Part shown: in pieces, positions 6,144-14,980 of the stretch | Layout: each line of letters opens with the position of its first letter | Position numbering within the stretch: position 1 is the stretch's first letter | NCBI GenBank assembly: GCA_903889845.1 | Contig: CAISZB010000107.1 | Span: forward strand, 1-15,028 | Source: an uncultured Verrucomicrobium sp. | GTDB taxonomy: Bacteria > Verrucomicrobiota > Verrucomicrobiia > Methylacidiphilales > GAS474 | Direction: 5' to 3' | Length of the DNA stretch: 15,028 nucleotides | Position numbers and translations under genes: made by a program | The notes under the pieces: generated by a model | The model's database searches: none | The model's input: the letters and a program-made list of their open reading frames with translations, nothing else | Told to the model about the DNA's origin: nothing

Positions 6144-6548
6144 ATGTGGCTATTGGACACGAACGTCCTGAGCGAGGTCATCCGGCTGCGCCCCGCCCCG
6201 GCTTTGATGAAAAGACTGCGCGGCATCGCCCCGGAGGACTGCCATTCCAGCATCCTCTGCCGTTACGAGATGCGCTACGGCGCGATGCTGCGGGACGACG
6301 GCCCCCTCTTCTGGTCCCGCCTCCAGACGCAGGTCCTCCCCCTCGTCCACTGGATCGAAGTCGATCCCCCCATCGCCGACCGCGCCGGGGCCCTCTGCGC
6401 CGAGTTGGAGCGCAAGGGAAAGCCGCTCGACCTCCACGACGTCCTCATCGCCGCGACGGCCTTCGAGCGGAACCTCACCCTCGTCACCCGGAACACGCGC
6501 CACTTCGCCCGCCTCACCGGGCTCCGGGTCGAGAACTGGTTCGAGTAG
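6144..6548 (+). CDS. vapC: type II toxin, PIN-domain ribonuclease (VapC/FitB type)
   Basis: A 134-residue PIN-domain protein, the normal size for VapC. It would cut RNA, often specific tRNAs or rRNA, with Mg2+ or Mn2+. Conserved acidic residues are present: D5 in LLDTNVLSE, E42 in CRYEMRYG, and D96/D99 in LDLHDVLIAATA; the C-terminal TRNTRHF motif contains N117. The site looks intact. Antitoxin and toxin are tightly spaced on one strand, as in vapBC operons. Its last 35 bases overlap the 3' end of uvrA on the opposite strand, so the two transcripts are antisense at their ends. The RNA target cannot be predicted. Confidence 0.88.
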   Translation: MWLLDTNVLSEVIRLRPAPALMKRLRGIAPEDCHSSILCRYEMRYGAMLRDDGPLFWSRLQTQVLPLVHWIEVDPPIADRAGALCAELERKGKPLDLHDVLIAATAFERNLTLVTRNTRHFARLTGLRVENWFE

Positions 6549-9500
6549 GGGCAGGGCCCGTTTTCTTCCTCCCCGCCTCCAGCTCCTTCTTCACGAAGGG
6601 GCCGGTCGGCGACTTCGCCACGGGGAGCTTCGCCAGGTCTTCCGGGGTCCCGGCGAAGACGATCTTCCCGCCCGCCTCGCCCGCGCCGGGGCCGAGTTCG
6701 AGGACGTGGTCGGCCTCGGCGATGACGCCGAGGTGGTGCTCGATGACGACGACGGTGTGGCCCATCTCGACGAGGCCGTGGAGGAGGTCGAGGAGGAGGC
6801 CGACGTCGGCGGGATGGAGGCCGATGGTCGGCTCCTCCAGCAGGAAGAGCTGCCGCGCCTCGACCGGCGCCCGGCTGCGGAGCCGCGTCTGGAGCGCCCC
6901 CTCCAGCGAGGCGGCGAGTTGCGTGATGAGCTTCAGCCGCTGCGCCTCGCCGCCGGAGAGGGTCGGGCTCGGCTGGCCGAGGGTGAGGTAGCCGAGGCCC
7001 GACTGCCGCAGGAGGTCGAGCGGACGCTTGAGCCGGGGCACCCCTTCGAGGAAGGCGGCGGCCTCGTCGATCCCCATCTGCAGGACATCGGAAATAGTCT
7101 TCCCGTTGAAAAGGACGTCGAGCGTCTCCGGCTTGTAGCGCGTCCCGCCGCACGCCTCGCACGGAAGGTGGACGGTGGGGAGGAACGGCATCTCCACCTT
7201 CACGCTCCCCTGCCCCAGGCAAGTCTCGCACCGGCCGGAACCGCTGTTGAAGGAGAACCGCGCCGCCGTGTAGCCGCGTTGCCGCGCGAGGGGCGTCGCC
7301 GCGAAGAGATTCCGCAGGCCGTCCATGAGGCCGAGGTAGGTCGCCGGGGTCGAGCGGGGCGTCTTCCCGATGGGCGAGGCGTCGATCTCGCAAAGGGCGG
7401 AAACCAACTCGAAGCCCGCGAGCTTCTTCCAGCGCGGATCGGCGGCGACCTTCCCCTTCTTCTTTTCCTTACTGAGCGCGGCCAAAACGGCGGGCTTCAG
7501 GACTTCGTGCAGAAGGGTGCTCTTCCCCGCGCCGCTCGGCCCGCAGAGGACGACCAACCGGCCCAGCGGCAGCGCGGCGTCGATCCCCTTCAGGTTGTTC
7601 GCCCGCGCCCCGGCGATCTTCAGCCACGCATTCTCCTTCCCGCACGGGCGGCGGGAACCGCGGACGGGATGGCACGGCGGATGGGCGAGGGCCATGCCGG
7701 TGACCGACTTCGGATCGGCGGCCAGCTCCTGCCACGTCCCCTCGGCGACGAGGTGACCGCCGTTGCGGCCCGCGCCGGGGCCGAGGTCGAGGATGCGGTC
7801 GGCGCGGCGCATCGTCTCCTCGTCGTGCTCGACGACGACGAGGGTGTTCCCCTTCGCCTTGAGCGCGTCGAGGGAATCGAGGAGCCGCTCGTTGTCGCGC
7901 GGGTGGAGGCCGATCGTCGGCTCGTCGAGGACGTAGAGGACGCCCTGCAGGTTGGAGCCGAGCTGCGCCGCGAGCCGGATGCGCTGCGATTCCCCGCCGG
8001 AGAGGGTCGTCGCCGAGCGGTCGAGGGTGAGATAGCCGAGACCGACCTCCTCCAGGAAGGAGAGCCGCTGTGCGATCTCCGGCACGATGTCCCGCCCGAT
8101 GGCCGCGGCGCGGCCTTTCAGCCGCGCCTTGAGCGCGGCGAAGCGGGCCGCCGCCTCGGCGACGGTGAGGCGGCCCAGGTCGGGCAACGTCGGGCCGTCG
8201 TCGCCCTTCGCGAGGGAAAGCCGGACGACGCGGGCCAACGGATTGAGCCGCGCCCCGTCGCACGCCGAGCAGGGACGGGCGACGGTGGTCCCGTCGTCGT
8301 CCTCCTCGGCGCGGTCTCGGGCCGCCTCGATGGCGAGTTCCCGGGCCAGTTCGCCCTCCTCGTCCTCAAACGCCGACTTCGGCAAGTCGGCCAACGTACC
8401 GTAACCCTGGCAGGCGGGGCACCAGCCGTGCGGGGAGTTGAACGAGAAGAGCCGGGGATCGGGCTCCTCGAAGGAGCGGCCCGTGCCGGGGCAATAGAGG
8501 GCGGTGCTGTGGATCGTCTCGCGGCTCCGGTTGTCGATCACGGAGAAAGTCTCCCGGCCCAGCAGGAGCGCCGTCTCGACGAGGCGGCGGCGGTCGGCCT
8601 CCGGCTGCTTCTTCGAGAGGTTCCCTAGGACGGCGTCGATCGTGTGTTCCGTGAAGCGGTCGAGGGCCTTGAACTTCGCCGGATCGATCCACTTCCCGTC
8701 GACACGGAGGAAGGGGTAGCCCTTCTTCTGCGCCCACTTCGCCAGTTCCGTGTGGATGCCCTTGCGCGCCTTGATGAGCGGCGCCAGGAGCGTCAACTCG
8801 CCCGACTTCCGCAACTGCGCGTCGAGGCGGGCGAGGAGTTCGTCCGGGCTCTGCCGGACGGCGGCCTCGTCGGTCTCCGGGTCGTGGACGGTGCCGAGCT
8901 TTGCGTAGAGGAGGCGGAGGAACTGGTGGATCTCCGTGATCGTGGCGACGGTGCTCTTGCCGCCGCCCCGCGTCAGCCGCTGCTCGATGGCCACGGCGGG
9001 CGGGAGGCCCCGGACGGCGTCGACGGCCGGTTTCTCCATCTGGTCGACGAACTGCCGCGCGTAGGCGTTGAGGCTGTCGAGGTAGCGGCGCTGCCCCTCG
9101 GCGAAGAGGAGGTCGAAGGCGAGGGTCGATTTCCCCGAGCCGGAAAGGCCGGTGACGACGGTCATCTTGTTCCGTTCGATCGTCGTCGAAAGGTTCTTCA
9201 GGTTGTGGTGCCGCGCGTTCTCGATGACGATCCGGGTGTCGTTCGCCTGGGCCTTGCGGGGACCTTTCTTTGGCGCCAGCGCCTTCGGCCTCCGCCCCGC
9301 GAGGCGGTCGGCCAGGTAGGGGGCGGTGGCGCTCTTTCCCGCCGCGACGGCCTCGGGCGAGCCCTGAGCGACGAGCTTCCCGCCGCCCGCCCCGGCCTCG
9401 GGGCCCAGCTCGACGATCCAGTCGGCGGCGGCGATGACGTCGAGGTTGTGCTCGATGACGAGGACCGAGTCGCCCCGGTCGACGATCCGCTGGAGGAGGG

Positions 9501-12237
9501 CGAGGAGGAGCCGGACGTCGTCGAAGTGGAGGCCGGTCGTCGGCTCGTCGAGGATGAAGAGGCGGGTGCCGGGCAGCGACTCCGCCTTTTTCCCCTTCCT
9601 CTTTTTGACCGTCGGCGCGGGGGCCTCCTCTTCCTCCGACCCGCCCGCCCCGGCAAGGTGGGAGACGAGCTTGATCCGCTGCGCCTCGCCGCCGGAGAGG
9701 TGGCTCAGCGGCTGACCGAGGCGGAGGTAGCCGAGGCCGACGTCGGCGAGGAGACCGAGGATCGGGACGATGGCCTCATGGCGCGAGCGATGGAAGGCGT
9801 CGAGGTCGTCGGTCGGTTTGAAAAACACCAGGGCCTCGGCGGCGGTCATTCCGAGCAACTCGTCGACGTTCCTTCCCCGGTAGCCGATCCGCAGGACATG
9901 GGGCTGGAACCGTTTCCCGTCGCAGACGGGACAGGTGATGAAGACGTCGGCCAGGAACTGCATCTCGACCTTCTCCGTCCCGGAGCCGCCGCACCGGAGG
10001 CACCGTCCCATGCCGCCGTTGAAGGAGAAGGCCCCGGCGCCGAGGCCCTGCGCGGCGGCCTCCTCGGTCTGGCCCAGAAGTTCCCGGATCGGCCCCCAGA
10101 CGCCGAGGTAGAGCGCGGGGTTGGAGCGCGAGGTGCGCGTCAGCGGCGATTGATCGACGCGGAGGACCTGGGAAAGGCGCGTGTGGCCGGTCAGCTTCCG
10201 CAGCGTGGGGGAGGAGGCGATGTCGGGCGTCGCCCCCTGCTCCTTCGCCGTCCGCTCCGCCAGGGCGAGGGTATCGTGGAGGACCTCGTGGACGAGGGTG
10301 CTTTTCCCCGAACCGCTAACGCCGGTGATCGCAACGAAGAGACCGAGGGGGAGTTCGAGGTCGAGGTCGGCGAGGTTGTTCGCCTTCGCCCCCTCGATCC
10401 GGAGGGCGTGGCCGGGCTTCGGCGCACGCCGCGCCTTCGGCAGCGGGATGGCCGTCTTTCCGTGGAGGTAACGGCCCGTGAGGGAGGGACCGTCGGCGGG
10501 GAGGTCGGCGAGGGGGCCGCAGTGGAGAACGGTGCCGCCCTGCTCCCCGCGCCCGGGGCCGAGATCGACGAGCCAGTCGGCGCGGCGCATCACGGCCTCG
10601 TCGTGCTCGACGAGGAGGACGGTGTTCCCCCGGTCGCGAAGCCGCTCGACGATGCCGAGGAGCTTCCCCGTGTCGCGCGGGTGGAGGCCGATGGTCGGCT
10701 CGTCGAGGACGAAGAGGGTGTTCACCAAATCGTTCCCGAGGCACGAGGTCAGATTCACGCGGGCGATCTCCCCGCCGGAGAGGGTCCGCGTCGCGCGGTC
10801 GAGGGTGAGGTAGCCGAGGCCGACGTCGCGGAGGTAGCCGAGCCGGAGGACGATCTCCCGGCGGAGCCGCTCGGAGGGCTCGTCCTCGGGGGAAATCGCG
10901 AGACCTTGCTCAAAGAGGGCGAAGGAGGCGTCGAGGGGGAGGCCGTTGATCTCCGCGATGGTGCGGCGGATGCCCTGCCGGTCGGTCACGCGGTAGAGGA
11001 GCGCCTCGGGCCGGAGGCGTGCCCCGCCGCACGCGGCGCAGGTCCGGTAGTCCCGGTAGCGGGAGAGGAGGACGCGGACGTGCATCTTGTAGCTCTTCGA
11101 TTCGAGCCACCGGAAAAACCCCTTCACGCCGTACCAACGGCCCTGGCCGTAGGCCGTCTCCGGGTCCTCGTCGGCCTTGATTTCGCCCTCGATGACGAAG
11201 CGGCGATGGGCCTCGGAGAGGCGGGCGAAGGGGACGTCGAGGGGGACGTTCCGTTTCTTGCACGCGGCGAGGAGGTCGCGCTGGCTCTCCGCCATCGTCT
11301 CCCCCTGGAAGGCGCGGACGACGCCCTGGCGGATCGTGAGGGAGCGGTCGGGAAGCGCCCGCTCGTAATCGATCTCGACGGTCCGACCGAAGCCCCGGCA
11401 GACGGGGCAGGCCCCCGTCGGGTGATTGAAGGAAAAAAGGGCCGGGAGGGGATCGGGCACCGTCGCCCCGTCGTGCGGGCAGACGGCCTTCCGGCTGTAG
11501 CGGCGCTCGCTCTCCCCGAATACAAGGCGGACCTCCTCCTTGCCGTAACGGAGGGCGCTTTCCACCGCCTCGGCAAGGCGGGCCGTCTCCCCGACCTTCA
11601 CCCGATCCTGGACGACGAGGAGTTCTTCCGCGACGGTCCCCTGCGGGTCCCCCTCGGCTTCGGCTAGGCGGACCGCCTTGCCTCCCTCCCAAATCCGAAG
11701 GAATCCCTGCGCGCCGAGGAAGGCGGCGGCCTCGCTCCGGGCCGTCCCCTTCGGGAAGGCGACGGGGAAGAGGACGTGGACCTCGCTTTCAGTACCGGCA
11801 GCCCCGGCGCCTTGGACGTCGGCGACGATCTCCCGCGCCGTCCAGGCGCGGATCGGCCTGCCGCACGTCGGGCAGTCGGGCCGGGCCAGACGGGGGAAGA
11901 GGAGCTTCAGGTGGTCGGCCACCTCGGTCATCGTGCCGACGGTGCTGCGGGAGGTGCGGACGGCGTTCGCCTGCTCGATGGCGATGGCGGGGGGAATCCC
12001 CTCGATGGAGTCGGCCTGCGGCTTGTCGACCCGGTCGAGGAACTGGCGCGTGTAGGGGGAGAAGGTCTCCACATAGCGGCGCTGCCCCTCGGCATAGAGC
12101 GTGTCGAAGGCGAGGGACGACTTCCCCGAGCCGGAGAGGCCGGTGACGACGGTCAGCGTCCCATGCGGGATATCGACGTCGATGCCCTGGAGGTTGTGGA
12201 CCCGCGCGCCACGGACGGAGATACAGGAATAAGCCAT
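6514..12237 (-). CDS. uvrA: double-length (tandem) excinuclease ABC subunit UvrA
   Basis: A 1907-residue damage-recognition subunit of nucleotide excision repair, twice the usual length of about 940. It contains two complete UvrA units (about 1-985 and 1000-1907) joined by a basic linker. Four ATPase domains are visible: Walker A at 33-40, 639-646, 1030-1037 and 1566-1573; LSGGE signatures at 486-490, 847-851, 1412-1416 and 1760-1764; Walker B at about 508-514, 893-899, 1434-1440 and 1797-1803. The C-terminal zinc modules are C746/C749/C769/C772 and C1670/C1673/C1693/C1696. The CxxC at 122-125 in half one has no counterpart in half two, and the fourth Walker B reads LFLLEEP, Glu for Asp. The start ATG (12235-12237) gives the family N-terminus; an upstream in-frame ATG at 12298-12300 is less likely. 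Such fusions are known in Chlamydiae. Confidence 0.95.
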   Translation of the reverse strand: MAYSCISVRGARVHNLQGIDVDIPHGTLTVVTGLSGSGKSSLAFDTLYAEGQRRYVETFSPYTRQFLDRVDKPQADSIEGIPPAIAIEQANAVRTSRSTVGTMTEVADHLKLLFPRLARPDCPTCGRPIRAWTAREIVADVQGAGAAGTESEVHVLFPVAFPKGTARSEAAAFLGAQGFLRIWEGGKAVRLAEAEGDPQGTVAEELLVVQDRVKVGETARLAEAVESALRYGKEEVRLVFGESERRYSRKAVCPHDGATVPDPLPALFSFNHPTGACPVCRGFGRTVEIDYERALPDRSLTIRQGVVRAFQGETMAESQRDLLAACKKRNVPLDVPFARLSEAHRRFVIEGEIKADEDPETAYGQGRWYGVKGFFRWLESKSYKMHVRVLLSRYRDYRTCAACGGARLRPEALLYRVTDRQGIRRTIAEINGLPLDASFALFEQGLAISPEDEPSERLRREIVLRLGYLRDVGLGYLTLDRATRTLSGGEIARVNLTSCLGNDLVNTLFVLDEPTIGLHPRDTGKLLGIVERLRDRGNTVLLVEHDEAVMRRADWLVDLGPGRGEQGGTVLHCGPLADLPADGPSLTGRYLHGKTAIPLPKARRAPKPGHALRIEGAKANNLADLDLELPLGLFVAITGVSGSGKSTLVHEVLHDTLALAERTAKEQGATPDIASSPTLRKLTGHTRLSQVLRVDQSPLTRTSRSNPALYLGVWGPIRELLGQTEEAAAQGLGAGAFSFNGGMGRCLRCGGSGTEKVEMQFLADVFITCPVCDGKRFQPHVLRIGYRGRNVDELLGMTAAEALVFFKPTDDLDAFHRSRHEAIVPILGLLADVGLGYLRLGQPLSHLSGGEAQRIKLVSHLAGAGGSEEEEAPAPTVKKRKGKKAESLPGTRLFILDEPTTGLHFDDVRLLLALLQRIVDRGDSVLVIEHNLDVIAAADWIVELGPEAGAGGGKLVAQGSPEAVAAGKSATAPYLADRLAGRRPKALAPKKGPRKAQANDTRIVIENARHHNLKNLSTTIERNKMTVVTGLSGSGKSTLAFDLLFAEGQRRYLDSLNAYARQFVDQMEKPAVDAVRGLPPAVAIEQRLTRGGGKSTVATITEIHQFLRLLYAKLGTVHDPETDEAAVRQSPDELLARLDAQLRKSGELTLLAPLIKARKGIHTELAKWAQKKGYPFLRVDGKWIDPAKFKALDRFTEHTIDAVLGNLSKKQPEADRRRLVETALLLGRETFSVIDNRSRETIHSTALYCPGTGRSFEEPDPRLFSFNSPHGWCPACQGYGTLADLPKSAFEDEEGELARELAIEAARDRAEEDDDGTTVARPCSACDGARLNPLARVVRLSLAKGDDGPTLPDLGRLTVAEAAARFAALKARLKGRAAAIGRDIVPEIAQRLSFLEEVGLGYLTLDRSATTLSGGESQRIRLAAQLGSNLQGVLYVLDEPTIGLHPRDNERLLDSLDALKAKGNTLVVVEHDEETMRRADRILDLGPGAGRNGGHLVAEGTWQELAADPKSVTGMALAHPPCHPVRGSRRPCGKENAWLKIAGARANNLKGIDAALPLGRLVVLCGPSGAGKSTLLHEVLKPAVLAALSKEKKKGKVAADPRWKKLAGFELVSALCEIDASPIGKTPRSTPATYLGLMDGLRNLFAATPLARQRGYTAARFSFNSGSGRCETCLGQGSVKVEMPFLPTVHLPCEACGGTRYKPETLDVLFNGKTISDVLQMGIDEAAAFLEGVPRLKRPLDLLRQSGLGYLTLGQPSPTLSGGEAQRLKLITQLAASLEGALQTRLRSRAPVEARQLFLLEEPTIGLHPADVGLLLDLLHGLVEMGHTVVVIEHHLGVIAEADHVLELGPGAGEAGGKIVFAGTPEDLAKLPVAKSPTGPFVKKELEAGRKKTGPAPTRTSSRPGAR

Positions 12238-12314
12238 GCGAGAGAGGGGCCGAAGGATAGCACGGCTTCGACGCTTCGCGAACAGCGCGAATTTTTTCAT
12301 TGCAGAGGGAAATT

Positions 12315-12320
12315 TATTAT
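12315..12320 (+). promoter_or_regulatory. candidate -10 box of the metal-importer operon
   Basis: TATTAT at 12315-12320 matches the sigma70 -10 consensus at five of six positions and sits in an AT-rich island inside GC-rich DNA. A T-rich stretch (12292-12299) is at a workable distance for a weak -35. Transcription from here would start about ten bases before the importer ATG, giving a very short leader. Position and composition support it; the -35 is poor. Confidence 0.4.
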
Positions 12321-12338
12321 TGCAAGTTAGTTGCATTA
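12318..12338 (+). promoter_or_regulatory. dyad operator, candidate Zur/Fur-family site
   Basis: A 21-bp dyad centred on 12328: TGCAA (12321-12325) and TTGCA (12331-12335) are perfect inverted arms around a 5-base spacer, and the outer TA/TA pairs (12318-12319 with 12337-12338) extend the symmetry, with one mismatch between (12320/12336). It overlaps the candidate -10 box and ends on the A of the start codon, the right place for a repressor. Fur-family regulators such as Zur bind dyads of this size before zinc-importer genes. The regulator is not in the window, so identity is inferred. Confidence 0.5.
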
Positions 12339-13246
12339 TGAGATCCCGATTTGCTTTTGCTGCGGTCGCGACACTGGCCCTGGCGACTTCAGCGACGGCC
12401 ACCCCTCTCCAGGTCGCCGCCTCGTTCCTGCCCATCGCGGCCCACGTCGCCGCCGTCGCGGGGGACAAGGCGATGGTCACCACCCTCTGCCCCGCCGGGG
12501 GCGATCCCCACGACTTCACCCCGACGCCGAACGCCTACCGGAACCTCGCCGCCGCCGACCTCCTTGTCGTGAACGGCTTCGGCGTCGAGGAATGGCTGAC
12601 CATGGCCCAGGCGAAACTGGCGGGGAACCGGAAGAGCCACATCCTCGACCTCTCGCATGTCCCCGCCCTCCTCGCCGCGCGGACGCAGGGCGAGCTGATC
12701 GCCACCCAGGACGGCAATCCCCACGCCTGGCTCGACCCCGTCCTGGCCCAGGAACAGGTGAAGGCGATCCGCGACATGCTGAAGCAGCTCGACCCCGCCG
12801 ACGCGCCCGCCTTCGAGGCGAACGCCGCCGCCTACCTGGCGCAGCTCGCCGCCCTCGACGCCGATTTCCGCGCCCTCTTCGCCTCGCTTCCGGCGTCGCG
12901 GAAGGAACTCTTCACGCTGCACGACGCCTTCCCGTGGTTCGCCTCGCGCTACGGCCTCCACTACCTGGGCTGCGTCGACACCTTCCCGGAGCGGGACCCC
13001 GGCCCGCAGCGGATCGCCGCGCTGATCGGAAAGTTGCGGGCCGCCCACGTCGGCACCGTCTTCGCCGAATCGGGCTACTCGCCGAAGCTCCTCAACCAGA
13101 TCGCGACGGAGAGCGGCGCCGTGGTGACCGAGCTCGACACCCTCGAAGTCGCCGAGGAAGGGCCCGTCGGGGCCGACGCCTACCTCATCCGGATGCGCGC
13201 CAACCTTGAAACCCTCCGCAAGGTGTGGACAATGCCGTCCAAGTGA
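12338..13246 (+). CDS. znuA: zinc/manganese ABC transporter, periplasmic metal-binding protein
   Basis: A 302-residue cluster A-I substrate-binding protein that captures divalent metal in the periplasm and hands it to the permease encoded two genes downstream. Residues 1-22 are a signal peptide (R2-R4, hydrophobic core, ATSATA-T). Probable metal ligands are H58 (GGDPHDFTPTP), H129 (NPHAWLDP), H195 (LHDAFPWFA) and an acidic fourth ligand, E244 or D267. The His-rich loop common in ZnuA is missing, so manganese remains possible, although a three-His site favours zinc. The ATG at 12338 begins the signal peptide directly. An in-frame TTG at 12320 has GAGGG ten bases upstream, but lies in the -10/operator region. 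The ATPase gene starts two bases after the stop. Confidence 0.88.
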   Translation: MRSRFAFAAVATLALATSATATPLQVAASFLPIAAHVAAVAGDKAMVTTLCPAGGDPHDFTPTPNAYRNLAAADLLVVNGFGVEEWLTMAQAKLAGNRKSHILDLSHVPALLAARTQGELIATQDGNPHAWLDPVLAQEQVKAIRDMLKQLDPADAPAFEANAAAYLAQLAALDADFRALFASLPASRKELFTLHDAFPWFASRYGLHYLGCVDTFPERDPGPQRIAALIGKLRAAHVGTVFAESGYSPKLLNQIATESGAVVTELDTLEVAEEGPVGADAYLIRMRANLETLRKVWTMPSK

Positions 13247-13248
13247 AC

Positions 13249-14082
13249 ATGCCCCCGCCCCGCCCCGCCTGCGGCTGCTCCGACTGCGGGGAGGTTCTCC
13301 CCTTCTCCCATCCCGTCCGCGCCGCGCTGACGTCGGATCGGGTCCTCCTGCGGTTGGAGAACGCGGGCATCCGCTATCCGGGCAGCGGGGAGTGGGCCGT
13401 CCACGGCGTGGATCTGGAGATCGGCTCCGGGGAGATCGTCGCCCTCATCGGACCGAACGGCGCGGGGAAGACCTCCCTCCTCCGCGTCCTCGCCGGATTG
13501 CAGCCCCTGGCCGAGGGAAGCCTCGCCCGGCTCCGCCCCCTCCGCGTCGGCTACGTCCCGCAATACCAGGCCTTCGACCGGAACCTCCCCGTCTCCGTCC
13601 TCGAATTCCTCTCGCTGAAGTTCCAGCAGGAGGAACGGGGCTGGCGCCGGTTCCTTCCCATCGGGCGGGGGAAGAACGAAGAGAAGGCCCTGGCCCTCCT
13701 CGGCGAATTGGGTGTCGCCGCCCTCGCCCGCCGCCCCCTCGGCTCCCTTTCCGGCGGGGAGATGCAGCGCGTCTTCATCGCCTACAGCCTCCTGGGCGAT
13801 CCCGCCCTCCTCCTCCTCGACGAGCCGATGACCGGCGTTGACATCAAAGGCGGGAGCCTCTTCCGCGACCTCCTCCTCGACCTCCGCGTCCGGCGCGGCC
13901 TGGCCATCGTCATGGTCTCCCACGACCTCCACATGGCGGGCGGCGTCGCCGACGTCGTCGTCTGCCTCAACCGCCACGTCTGCGCCGTCGGCACCCCCGC
14001 CGAGGTGCTGCAGGATCACGTCCTGGCCGGGGTCTATGGGGACAAAAAGCCCGTGGGGGCGGCTTCCATGACAACATCATGA
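13249..14082 (+). CDS. znuC: zinc/manganese ABC transporter ATP-binding protein, with extra Cys-rich N-terminus
   Basis: A 277-residue cytoplasmic ATPase powering the metal importer. Motifs are complete: Walker A GPNGAGKT at 68-75, Q-loop Q105 in YVPQYQ, signature LSGGE at 167-171, Walker B LLLLDEP at 186-192 and H-loop H225. The ABC domain starts near residue 33 (LLRLENAGIRYPG), so about 30 residues precede it. They contain PACGCSDCGEVLPFSH, with C8, C10, C13 and H21, a possible metal site not usual in this family. The ATG at 13249 lies two bases after the znuA stop; a GTG at 13225 overlapping znuA is an alternative that keeps the Cys motif. The 3' end overlaps the permease gene by four bases (ATGA). 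Confidence 0.9.
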   Translation: MPPPRPACGCSDCGEVLPFSHPVRAALTSDRVLLRLENAGIRYPGSGEWAVHGVDLEIGSGEIVALIGPNGAGKTSLLRVLAGLQPLAEGSLARLRPLRVGYVPQYQAFDRNLPVSVLEFLSLKFQQEERGWRRFLPIGRGKNEEKALALLGELGVAALARRPLGSLSGGEMQRVFIAYSLLGDPALLLLDEPMTGVDIKGGSLFRDLLLDLRVRRGLAIVMVSHDLHMAGGVADVVVCLNRHVCAVGTPAEVLQDHVLAGVYGDKKPVGAASMTTS

Positions 14083-14909
14083 ACGGCCACGACCTCCTCG
14101 GGCTCTGGCAGTTCCCCTTCGTCCGGCACGCCCTCCTCTCCGCCCTCCTCCTCGGCCCGGCCTGCGCCTATCTGGGCGTCTTCATCACGTTGCGCGGGAT
14201 GTCGTTCTTCAGCGACGCCCTCGCCCACGCCGCGCTGACCGGCGTCGCCATCGGGTTCCTGTTGCAGACGGTCTGGCCGGGGCTGCCCCTCCTCCCTGTC
14301 GTCCTCCTCTTCAGCCTCCTGCTGGCGGCGGCGATGGCCCGGATCGCGGAGAAGACGACACTGCGGCCCGACGCCATCATCGCCTTCTCCTTCACCGGCA
14401 GCGTCGCCCTCGGCGTCGCCGTCCTGAGCAAGCTGGGGAAATACCGCCTCCTCGACGGCCTCCTCTTCGGCGACATCTACGCCTCCGGCACCGCCGACCT
14501 CTGGGCCGAGGCCGCCCTCGCCCTCGCCCTCTTCGCCTTCCTGGGCTGGAACCGGCGGGCCTACCTGCTGGGCATCGTCCAGCCCGACCTGGCCCGCGTC
14601 GAGGGCCTCCCCGTGGCGCGGCTGAACCTCCTCTTCGCCCTCGTCGTCGCGGCGACGGTGACGGTCTGCATCAAGATGCTGGGGACCCTCCTCCTCAGCG
14701 GCCTCATCGTCATCCCCGCGACCGCGGCGCGGCTGGTGGCGAAGAACTTCGCGCAGCTCACCGTCCTAACCATCGCGCTGGGCGGCACTGCGGCGCTGGG
14801 AGGCATCGTCCTGTCCTGCACGTTCGACCTCCCCGCGGGACCGTCGATTATTTTGCTGAATATCGCGCTGCTGCTGGGGTGCAGGGCGGTGGGGAGCCGC
14901 AGGGGTTAA
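14079..14909 (+). CDS. znuB: zinc/manganese ABC transporter permease (ABC-3 family)
   Basis: A 276-residue inner-membrane permease forming the channel of the metal importer. It is hydrophobic throughout, with about eight helices. Family landmarks are GPACAYLGVFITLRGMSFFSDALAHAALTGVAIGF in the N-terminal third, RPDAIIAFSFTGSVALGV, the KYRLLDGLLFGDIY loop, and KMLGTLLLSGLIVIPATAARL near the C-terminus. It overlaps the ATPase gene by four bases, indicating translational coupling, and closes the three-gene operon. Metal specificity between Zn and Mn cannot be settled from the permease alone. Length is typical. Confidence 0.92.
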   Translation: MNGHDLLGLWQFPFVRHALLSALLLGPACAYLGVFITLRGMSFFSDALAHAALTGVAIGFLLQTVWPGLPLLPVVLLFSLLLAAAMARIAEKTTLRPDAIIAFSFTGSVALGVAVLSKLGKYRLLDGLLFGDIYASGTADLWAEAALALALFAFLGWNRRAYLLGIVQPDLARVEGLPVARLNLLFALVVAATVTVCIKMLGTLLLSGLIVIPATAARLVAKNFAQLTVLTIALGGTAALGGIVLSCTFDLPAGPSIILLNIALLLGCRAVGSRRG

Positions 14910-14949
14910 GGCACCCCGAGTCGCGACCCTTAGAAACTGTTTAGAATCT

Positions 14950-14980
14950 CCGGCGGGCCGCGCCGGCGGGGCTACGCCCC
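14950..14980. other. two adjacent hairpins downstream of the importer operon
   Basis: In the 119-base tail after the permease stop (14910-15028), CCGGCG (14950-14955) pairs with CGCCGG (14961-14966), and GGGGC (14968-14972) pairs with GCCCC (14976-14980) around a TAC loop. An outer inverted repeat, AGTCGCG (14919-14925) with CGCGACT (14992-14998), encloses both, and a CCTAGG palindrome lies at 14985-14990. No T-run follows. It may be a Rho-linked 3' end, a dispersed intergenic repeat, or part of a structured RNA. AAGGA at the window's end could be the ribosome site of a gene starting just beyond. Confidence 0.45.

Noticed and set aside
8644..11667. A 1007-codon open frame on the + strand, and several other long frames, opposite uvrA.
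   Set aside because: It is the mirror of a GC-rich gene with strong third-position bias; the peptide is low-complexity Gly/Arg/Glu/Val with no family pattern, while the - strand has four complete ATPase motif sets.
12270..12300. A possible LexA (SOS) box upstream of uvrA, with TGTTC on the - strand near the palindrome TTCGCGAA at 12275-12282.
   Set aside because: Only one half-site is present; the expected second half at the right spacing is missing.
12320..12337. TTG at 12320 as the znuA start, with GAGGG ten bases upstream.
   Set aside because: It would place the start inside the -10/operator region and add residues before an already good signal peptide; ATG 12338 is preferred, though not proven.
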